Source of the DNA: Christensenella sp. UBA4379
GTDB taxonomy: Bacteria > Bacillota > Clostridia > Christensenellales > Aristaeellaceae
NCBI GenBank assembly: GCA_002391225.1
Contig: DGRV01000053.1
Coordinates: forward strand, 1 to 8,143
Direction: 5' to 3'
Length of the DNA: 8,143 bases
Below the pieces are notes generated by a model. The model was not told the origin of the DNA. It did no database searches and worked only from the letters and a program-made list of their open reading frames with translations. Shown piece after piece: positions 1-3,689 of this stretch. The position numbers were made by a program, and so were the translations under genes. Position 1 is the stretch's first letter. Each line of letters opens with the position of its first letter.

Positions 1-4
1 CTTG

Positions 5-49
5 CGGATTTGCCGCCCGGGAGCCCTGAAAGGGCGAGAGGCAAATCCG
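5..49. repeat. Frame-only copy (R0) of the structured repeat
   Basis: A perfect 10-bp inverted repeat, CGGATTTGCC (5-14) with GGCAAATCCG (40-49), encloses a small GCCC/GGGC hairpin (23-26 with 32-35). The right half, AAAGGGCGAGAGGCAAA, is identical to the right flank of R3 near 1618-1635. The outer stem differs from that of R3 (CGCCTTTGCC with GGCAAAGGCG) at positions that change on both arms, so pairing is kept. The central long hairpin of the other copies is missing. This is therefore either a deleted copy or the simple form of the element. It lies downstream of the TRAP gene on the minus strand. The left context is cut by the window edge. Confidence 0.6.
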
Positions 50-61
50 TAGGGGAAAGCG

Positions 62-153
62 TGGGATGGGGTTCTGAACGCCCGGAAATTGAGCCTGTGG
101 CTCAATTTCAGTGAAGAACGGGCTGGCAAGCCCTGGCTAGAGTCCCCGTCCCA
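62..153. repeat. Structured repeat copy R1 (core 71-136)
   Basis: The core has an outer stem 71-79 with 111-119 (GTTCTGAAC / GTGAAGAAC, with a central tandem G-A/A-G mismatch). Inside it are an internal loop GCCCGG/CA and a perfect 10-bp inner stem AAATTGAGCC (86-95) with GGCTCAATTT (99-108) closed by a TGT loop. A 3' hairpin follows, GGGCT (120-124) with AGCCC (129-133). An enclosing stem TGGGATGGG (62-70) pairs with CCCGTCCCA (145-153), with one T-G wobble. The layout is the same as R2 and R3, and base changes between copies preserve pairing. Function is unknown: candidates are a REP-like intergenic element, a 3'UTR structure or a non-coding RNA. Confidence 0.75.
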
Positions 154-203
154 GTACCTGTTCAGTCGATGACTGAACAGGTACGATCATTGAAAGAATG
201 ATC
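154..203. repeat. Two adjacent hairpins downstream of the TRAP gene
   Basis: A perfect 14-bp inverted repeat (154-167 with 171-184; arm begins GTACCTGTTCAG) closes on a GAT loop. It abuts a second inverted repeat, GATCATT (185-191) with AATGATC (197-203). The second shares its last bases with the hairpin at 201-237, so the two cannot both form fully. Neither has a T-tract in either direction. They could be a protein-binding palindrome or RNA structure in the 3' region of the TRAP transcript. Confidence 0.6.
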
Positions 204-237
204 AAGGGCGGGAAAGCGGCGCTCTCCCGCCCTTGAT
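201..237 (-). terminator. Strong hairpin just after the TRAP binding-protein gene
   Basis: A perfect 13-bp stem, ATCAAGGGCGGGA (201-213) with TCCCGCCCTTGAT (225-237), lies about 18 bases past the stop codon at 256-258 when read on the minus strand. The bases after it on that strand (CATTCTTTC) are not a proper U-tract, so this may be a 3' stabilising or attenuating hairpin rather than a full intrinsic terminator. Known TRAP operons often need more binding protein than membrane subunits, and a hairpin here would suit that. This role is inferred. Confidence 0.5.
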
Positions 238-255
238 GGGGTTATGTACTTTGAA

Positions 256-1245
256 TTATTCGCCCATGGCCGCCTTGACGGTCTCATACAGGTTGGCGCT
301 CCAGCCGAAGCTGTCGCCCAGCTTGTAGAAGTCCTGCGCCAGGGTACGGAAGGTTTCGAGGTCTTCCTCGGTGGGCTCGTAGACGGTGACGCCCTCAGCC
401 TCCATCAGTCCGCGATAGTGCGCGTCGGCTTCCGCCTGCACTTCGTTGTTGTAGACGCCGGCTTCCTTACCGGTCTCGATCAGAGCTTCCTGCTGTTCGG
501 GGGTCAGGCTGTTGAACCAGTCCGCGGAGCAGATCCAGTTGGTGAAGTTCAGCACGTGGCCGTCCAGAATCAGGTACTTGGCCACTTCGTGGTGCTTGCG
601 GCCGTACAGGGTGGACAGGGGGTTTTCACCGCCGTCGATGGTGCCCTGCTGCAGCGCGGTGTACACATCGCCCAGGGACATGCCCACGGGGGTAGCGCCC
701 AGGACTTCGAAGCCCTTGGTCTGGATGGCGTTGGTGGGAACGCGGATCATCAGGCCCTTGAGGTCAGCCGCGGTGTGAACCGGCTTGGTGGTCAGGGTGT
801 GGCGGGCGCCGTAAGCCCAGTTGGCGGCGACCATCTTGATGCCCAGGCCTTCCAGCTTGGCGCACTGCTCGTTCCACCAGTCGGACTCGATCAGCTTCCA
901 GCACTGATCCCAGCTGTCGAACAGGAAGGGACCAAAGACGATGCCCATGTCCTTGACGCCGTAGTCGGCGAAGAAAGCGCCGTCCGCCAGGGTCATGATG
1001 GGCTCGCCCAGCAGCATCTGGTCGATCAGGTCATTCTTGTTGCCCAGCTGGGAATCGGGGAACAGTTCGATGGTCAGGCCGACGTTCTTGGCGGCCAGCA
1101 GTTCCTGCCACTTAACCATGCCCTGGCCAACGGGCTCAGACAGGGAGTTTTCGAAACCGACCTGCAGGACGGTGTCCGCGCTGGCGACAGAAGCGACGGC
1201 CAGCAGCATCATCATGGAAAGAACGATGGCTACGAGTTTTTTCAT
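256..1245 (-). CDS. TRAP transporter solute-binding protein, DctP family
   Basis: This 329-residue protein is the extracytoplasmic binding component of a tripartite ATP-independent periplasmic transporter, which captures an organic acid for sodium-driven uptake. Residues 1-23 form a signal peptide (MKK, hydrophobic stretch, then ASA before Asp24). There is no lipobox cysteine, although Gram-positive binding proteins are usually lipidated. The TRAP signature spans about 161-209: DLKGLMIRVP with Arg168, the usual carboxylate-binding arginine, then GATPVGMSLGDVYTALQQGTIDGGENP. Length is normal for the family. The start was placed at 1245, not at an in-frame ATG 45 bases upstream, because AAGGAGG (1254-1260) sits 8 bases before it. 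The neighbouring uxaB and sugar-acid dehydrogenase suggest a hexuronate or aldonate ligand, which is inference. The DctQ and DctM membrane subunits are not in the window and may lie beyond position 1. Confidence 0.93.
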   Translation of the reverse strand: MKKLVAIVLSMMMLLAVASVASADTVLQVGFENSLSEPVGQGMVKWQELLAAKNVGLTIELFPDSQLGNKNDLIDQMLLGEPIMTLADGAFFADYGVKDMGIVFGPFLFDSWDQCWKLIESDWWNEQCAKLEGLGIKMVAANWAYGARHTLTTKPVHTAADLKGLMIRVPTNAIQTKGFEVLGATPVGMSLGDVYTALQQGTIDGGENPLSTLYGRKHHEVAKYLILDGHVLNFTNWICSADWFNSLTPEQQEALIETGKEAGVYNNEVQAEADAHYRGLMEAEGVTVYEPTEEDLETFRTLAQDFYKLGDSFGWSANLYETVKAAMGE

Positions 1246-1276
1246 GGAAGTTTCCTCCTTGAAATATTTATGAAAA

Positions 1277-1293
1277 CTGATGGGTCCCATCAG
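1277..1293. promoter_or_regulatory. 17-base palindrome in the TRAP gene leader
   Basis: CTGATGGG-T-CCCATCAG is a perfect inverted repeat with a single central base. It ends 17 bases before the ribosome binding site of the TRAP gene (1254-1260). The size and symmetry suit a dimeric repressor site, but it could also form an RNA hairpin with the innermost pairs open. It does not resemble the GTTGTAT motifs near the GntR gene, so a different protein would be involved. No convincing sigma-A promoter was found beside it; a TTTAAT at 1312-1307 on the minus strand is a weak -10 candidate. Confidence 0.45.
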
Positions 1294-1303
1294 AATTCAA
1301 TCA
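1289..1303. repeat. 15-base direct repeat, left copy
   Basis: ATCAGAATTCAATCA occurs here, in the TRAP gene leader, and again exactly at 1697-1711, across the stop codon of the zinc dehydrogenase. The bases next to each copy differ (C/C here, A/T there), so the identity is exactly 15 bases. The two copies bracket the block holding R2 and R3. On the minus strand this copy also reads ATT GAA TTC TGA, the same last codons (Ile-Glu-Phe-stop) as the dehydrogenase. Confidence 0.8.
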
Positions 1304-1353
1304 CACATTAAAGCTTCATCCAGATCCATTCATTACATGCTTCAGAGGGGGTG

Positions 1354-1377
1354 ATCAGGGGGATTCTTCCCCCTGAT
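1354..1377. repeat. GC-rich hairpin in the dehydrogenase-TRAP spacer
   Basis: ATCAGGGGG (1354-1362) pairs perfectly with CCCCCTGAT (1369-1377) around a 6-base ATTCTT loop. No T-run follows on either strand (TAAAATCC on the plus side), so it is a poor intrinsic terminator. It is one of a chain of hairpins between the zinc dehydrogenase and the TRAP gene, and could limit read-through into the TRAP gene or stabilise an upstream transcript. Confidence 0.5.
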
Positions 1378-1410
1378 TAAAATCCGCAGCAGCGACATGT
1401 GCGGTGTGGG

Positions 1411-1477
1411 GTTATTCGCGCCCGGAAATTGAGCCAGTGGCTCAATTTCAGCGAATAACGGGCCGGACAGGCCCTGG
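1411..1477. repeat. Structured repeat copy R2 (core)
   Basis: Outer stem GTTATTCGC (1411-1419) pairs perfectly with GCGAATAAC (1451-1459). Internal loop GCCCGG/CA. Inner stem AAATTGAGCC (1426-1435) pairs with GGCTCAATTT (1439-1448) around an AGT loop. The 3' hairpin is GGGCC (1460-1464) with GGCCC (1470-1474). Compared with R1, the fourth outer pair changes from C-G to A-T, the tandem G-A mismatch becomes two Watson-Crick pairs, and the last 3'-hairpin pair changes from T-A to C-G. The invariant parts are GCCCGG, the CA bulge and CCCTGG at the end. Confidence 0.75.
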
Positions 1478-1486
1478 GCAAAGAGC

Positions 1487-1521
1487 TTTTGCGGAGCATC
1501 GTCTGCGGAGCGAGAGCAAAA
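1487..1521. repeat. Frame-like element between R2 and R3
   Basis: TTTTGC (1487-1492) and GCAAAA (1516-1521) form a 6-bp inverted repeat. The right side carries GCGAGAGCAAA, matching the GCGAGAGGCAAA right flank of R0 and R3. Inside is a direct repeat of GCGGAGC (1491-1497 and 1505-1511). It looks like a diverged frame unit of the same repeat family that lacks the long central hairpin. The match is short, so the relationship is less certain than for the cores. Confidence 0.4.
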
Positions 1522-1533
1522 ATTCTTTTCTTA

Positions 1534-1639
1534 CGCCTTTGCCGCCTGGGGCTGTGAGGGCCCGGAGATTGTGCCAGTGGCACAATCTCACCGAACAGCG
1601 GGCCGGTAGGCCCTGGAGAAAGGGCGAGAGGCAAAGGCG
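1534..1639. repeat. Structured repeat copy R3 with enclosing stem (core 1551-1616)
   Basis: An outermost 10-bp stem CGCCTTTGCC (1534-1543) with GGCAAAGGCG (1630-1639) encloses the core. Core outer stem: GCTGTGAGG (1551-1559) with CCGAACAGC (1591-1599), with a tandem G-A/A-G mismatch as in R1. Inner stem: AGATTGTGCC (1566-1575) with GGCACAATCT (1579-1588). The 3' hairpin is GGGCC (1600-1604) with GGCCC (1609-1613). Against R1 and R2 the inner stem has two double changes (A-T to G-C and A-T to T-A), each compensated on the opposite arm. This is the most complete copy in the window. Confidence 0.78.
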
Positions 1640-1647
1640 AGGGGGTT

Positions 1648-1694
1648 CCCGAAAGGGGGACGTGTCCCCCTTTCGGGGGCTGCTCCGCAGCCCC
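1648..1694. repeat. Two overlapping GC-rich hairpins after the dehydrogenase gene
   Basis: CCCGAAAGGGGGAC (1648-1661) is the exact reverse complement of 1664-1677, with only two bases between the arms. It overlaps by two bases a second hairpin, GGGGCTGC (1676-1683) with GCAGCCCC (1687-1694), loop TCC. On the minus strand the second hairpin begins only four bases after the dehydrogenase stop codon. No U-tract follows, so they may protect the 3' end or weakly terminate transcription. Confidence 0.55.
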
Positions 1695-1696
1695 AA

Positions 1697-1711
1697 ATCA
1701 GAATTCAATCA
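1697..1711. repeat. 15-base direct repeat, right copy
   Basis: This is the second copy of ATCAGAATTCAATCA. It includes the last codons and stop of the zinc dehydrogenase (minus strand ATT GAA TTC TGA). Since this copy has a coding job, it is the likely original. The copy at 1289-1303 would then be the derived one, arising as a target-site duplication or by segmental duplication. Confidence 0.8.
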
Positions 1712-2714
1712 TAACCTTCAGCATGCTGCCGGCGTTCTGGTGGAAGTCCTCGAACGCCTGGGCCGCTTTTTCAAACGGATACACGTTGGTGACCACGGCG
1801 TCCAGCTTGAGCCCCTGGTTCCTGACCGTGTCGATCAGCTCCTCAAAGTCGCGGGTCATGGCGTTGCGGGAGCCGTAAATGTTGAGTTCCTTCTTCTGGA
1901 TGACGGTGAAATCCAGGTCGATGTTGTGTTTGCCCACGCCGATGACCGCTACGCGGCCGCCGAAGCAGGCGGCGTCCAGACAGTTCTGGAAGGTGGAGGG
2001 GAGGCCCACGGCTTCCACGGTCACGTCAAAGCCGTTGCCGTCAGTGATTTCCTTCCAGGCCTTTTCAAAGTTCGCCGGGCTGTCGTTCAGGATCTTGCCG
2101 TCCATGCCGAACTGCATGGCGTAGTCGAGCTTCTTGGGGGCCACGTCGCAGATCCACACCTGCGCCCCGCGGGCCTTGGCCGCGATGGCCGCCAGCACGC
2201 CGATCGTGCCCGCGCCGACCACCAGCACCTTGTCGCCCTCGTGGACGTTTGCGCGCTGAATGCCGTGATAGCCGATGCAGAAGGGCTCGATCAGGGCCAG
2301 GGTCTTGGGATCCAGCCCCTTGCCGTCGATCAGGCGGCTGACGGGCATCACCATGTACTCGGAGAAGCCGCCCTCGCGCTGTACGCCCATGGTCTGGTTG
2401 GACATGCAGGCGTTGACCAGGCCGTGACGGCAGGAATAGCACTTGCCGCAGTTGAAATAGGGGTTCGCGGTGACGATGTCGCCGACCTTGAAGCCCCGGT
2501 CGTTTTCGCCGATTTCGACGATGCGGGCGGAAAATTCATGGCCCGGGATGCGGGGATAGGTCAGGTAGGCGTTGGTGCCGCGGTAGGAGTTCAGGTCGCT
2601 CCCGCAGATGCCGCCAAAGATCGGCTGCAGGATGGCTTCGTCCTTGCCCCGGACCGGCTTTTCGATCTCCCGGATCTCGACCTGTCCGGGCTTTACGATG
2701 GTGATGGCTTTCAT
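1698..2714 (-). CDS. Zinc-dependent sugar-acid dehydrogenase (MDR family, YjjN/RspB-like)
   Basis: This 338-residue medium-chain dehydrogenase should oxidise a secondary hydroxyl of a sugar acid or polyol with NAD(P). Catalytic zinc ligands are visible: Cys37 (GGICGSD), His59-Glu60 (GHE) and Glu143 (LIEPF). Four structural-zinc cysteines are present: Cys89, Cys92, Cys95 and Cys103. The Rossmann loop is GAGTIG (167-172), and Asp190 at the end of the next strand favours NAD. Segments such as GGFSEY, LIEPF and GSRNA resemble, from memory, E. coli YjjN (LgoD), which oxidises L-galactonate to D-tagaturonate. That product is the substrate of the neighbouring UxaB. L-gulonate, L-idonate or a polyol remain alternatives. 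Its start lies 7 bases after the regulator's stop, with an AAAGGA site inside the end of that gene, so the two are co-transcribed and probably coupled. Confidence 0.9.
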   Translation of the reverse strand: MKAITIVKPGQVEIREIEKPVRGKDEAILQPIFGGICGSDLNSYRGTNAYLTYPRIPGHEFSARIVEIGENDRGFKVGDIVTANPYFNCGKCYSCRHGLVNACMSNQTMGVQREGGFSEYMVMPVSRLIDGKGLDPKTLALIEPFCIGYHGIQRANVHEGDKVLVVGAGTIGVLAAIAAKARGAQVWICDVAPKKLDYAMQFGMDGKILNDSPANFEKAWKEITDGNGFDVTVEAVGLPSTFQNCLDAACFGGRVAVIGVGKHNIDLDFTVIQKKELNIYGSRNAMTRDFEELIDTVRNQGLKLDAVVTNVYPFEKAAQAFEDFHQNAGSMLKVMIEF

Positions 2715-2721
2715 GGTACTC

Positions 2722-3393
2722 TCATCCTTTCTCCTGGAAGATGTTGTGCGCGTCCCGGTTGAACCTCAGGACGTAATCAATGATGGACATTTTGGAGTTC
2801 TCCAGATGGGTCCGCATCGCCTGGGCGGCCTTTTCCCAGTTGCCGCGCAGGCACTGGATGCAGATCTCACAGTGCTCCTCCTGGCTGACCTCTGTCCGGC
2901 GGTCCTGATCGCTTAAGATCCGGTAGCGCATGGTCTGGGCGGACATGATGTCGTAATACGTCAGGATGAAACGGTTGTTGCTGGCCTGGGGGAAGATCAT
3001 GTGAAACTCACTGTCCTGGGTGTAGAGCTCTTCCCTGGTGCAGTCGGTCCGGCGGAACTCGTTGAGAAAGCGGCAGTAGGTCTCGTCCGAGATGCGGTTG
3101 CCGTAGGTCAGCACCAGCTGCGGCTCCACGAACAGGCGGGTGACAAAGAGCTCTTCTACATTATTTAAGGAAACGCGGTGCACCCGGATACCCTTCTTGG
3201 GCAGGATGGAGACGAGGTTTTCCTGCTCCAGCCGGCTCACGGCGTCCCGCACCGGGGTGCGGCTGGCGTTCAGGGATTCGCAGAGCATTTCCTCCGTCAG
3301 CATGGAGCCAGGCAGGATTTCGCAGGTGACGATTCTTCGCTTGAGCTCTTCGTATACAACCTGTTTTAAATTCTTTGACGTGTCATGTTCCAT
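2722..3393 (-). CDS. GntR/FadR-family transcriptional regulator with FCD domain
   Basis: This 223-residue regulator has an N-terminal winged helix (about 8-73) with the typical GntR core LTEEMLCESLNASRTPVRDAVSRLEQENLV and a wing ending KKGIRVHRV. An all-helical FCD effector domain follows (about 78-205). Asp127, His131, His174 and His196 fit the metal and ligand site of FCD proteins. Members of this family include ExuR, UxuR and LgoR, which sense hexuronate-pathway acids. It is the first gene of the minus-strand operon with the zinc dehydrogenase and is divergent from uxaB. GAGGTGG (3406-3412) is the ribosome binding site, 12 bases from the ATG. A consensus promoter with a palindrome in its spacer lies upstream, so autoregulation is likely. 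The effector is not known; an aldonate or uronate is inferred. Confidence 0.92.
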   Translation of the reverse strand: MEHDTSKNLKQVVYEELKRRIVTCEILPGSMLTEEMLCESLNASRTPVRDAVSRLEQENLVSILPKKGIRVHRVSLNNVEELFVTRLFVEPQLVLTYGNRISDETYCRFLNEFRRTDCTREELYTQDSEFHMIFPQASNNRFILTYYDIMSAQTMRYRILSDQDRRTEVSQEEHCEICIQCLRGNWEKAAQAMRTHLENSKMSIIDYVLRFNRDAHNIFQEKG

Positions 3394-3444
3394 GGCGTTT
3401 CTTAACCACCTCGGGAAGGGCTGACCGGTTCTGATCTCGTTTTT

Positions 3445-3473
3445 ATTATAGTGTTGTATCCAACGTTTGTCAA
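3445..3473 (-). promoter_or_regulatory. Consensus sigma-A promoter for the regulator-dehydrogenase operon
   Basis: On the minus strand TTGACA (3473-3468) and TATAAT (3450-3445) are both perfect hexamers separated by exactly 17 bases. Transcription should begin near 3438, giving a leader of roughly 45 bases before the GntR-family start at 3393. The spacer contains the GTTGTATCCAAC palindrome. A second small inverted repeat TTGT-CA-ACAA (3467-3476) overlaps the -35. A promoter this strong normally needs a repressor to be controllable. Confidence 0.85.
3453..3464. promoter_or_regulatory. Putative GntR-family operator in the regulator's promoter
   Basis: GTTG-TATC-CAAC is an inverted repeat lying wholly between the -35 and -10 boxes. 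FadR-type regulators typically bind short palindromes with TTG/CAA-like arms around a TAT centre, so this is the best candidate operator. GTTGTAT recurs in the uxaB promoter (3595-3601) and at 6850-6856. Binding is inferred. Confidence 0.6.
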
Positions 3474-3575
3474 CAACTTTTTCCTTCGCTTCGTGGGTTA
3501 TTTTGTGAATTATCCGCTGTTTATTTCCGCTCCTGACATTTGAAAAGATTTTTTGTGTTCCTTCCTTACTTCCGG

Positions 3576-3604
3576 TTGACTTCTGTTCCTTAATGTTGTA
3601 TACT
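3576..3604 (+). promoter_or_regulatory. Sigma-A promoter of uxaB with overlapping operator-like motif
   Basis: TTGACT (3576-3581) and TATACT (3599-3604) are separated by 17 bases and each differs from consensus at one position. Transcription should begin near 3611, leaving a leader of about 80 bases before the uxaB ATG at 3690. GTTGTATAC (3595-3603) overlaps the -10 and shares GTTGTAT with the palindrome in the divergent promoter, so one repressor could control both directions. The right half (TTG instead of CAAC) is less symmetric here. Confidence 0.75.
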
Positions 3605-3653
3605 TGTTTTCAGCAAATCCATCCGGCAGGTGACGCAGTATTTTTCTGTCTGT

Positions 3654-3667
3654 CTGAACCTGTTCAG
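3654..3667. promoter_or_regulatory. Small palindrome in the uxaB leader
   Basis: CTGAAC-CT-GTTCAG is a 6-bp inverted repeat just before the GGGAGG ribosome binding site (3676-3681). ACCTGTTCAGT here (3658-3668) is identical to 156-166 in the 14-bp hairpin after the TRAP gene. It may be an operator or an RNA hairpin affecting uxaB. The evidence is only symmetry and the shared 11-mer. Confidence 0.3.
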
Positions 3668-3689
3668 TTGAAAAAGGGAGGAATCGCTT

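Noticed and set aside
1246..1290. Longer start for the TRAP protein (additional 15 residues)
   Set aside because: The extra residues would precede a normal signal peptide, and the AAGGAGG site points to the ATG at 1245.
244..1311. 355-codon plus-strand frame opposite the TRAP gene
   Set aside because: It is antisense to a well-supported TRAP binding protein and has no ribosome binding site.
1380..1640. CRISPR array
   Set aside because: Only two core copies occur here, 140 bases apart, with internal hairpins and diverged sequence; there are no regular short spacers or cas genes.
1304..1696. Insertion sequence or MITE with terminal inverted repeats
   Set aside because: The ends inside the 15-base direct repeats (CACATTAAAG and the complement of CAGCCCCAA) are not inverted copies, and there is no transposase.
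1404..2762. 452-codon plus-strand frame opposite the zinc dehydrogenase
   Set aside because: Composition is that of a shadow frame, and its beginning runs through the structured repeats. The minus-strand dehydrogenase accounts for the region.
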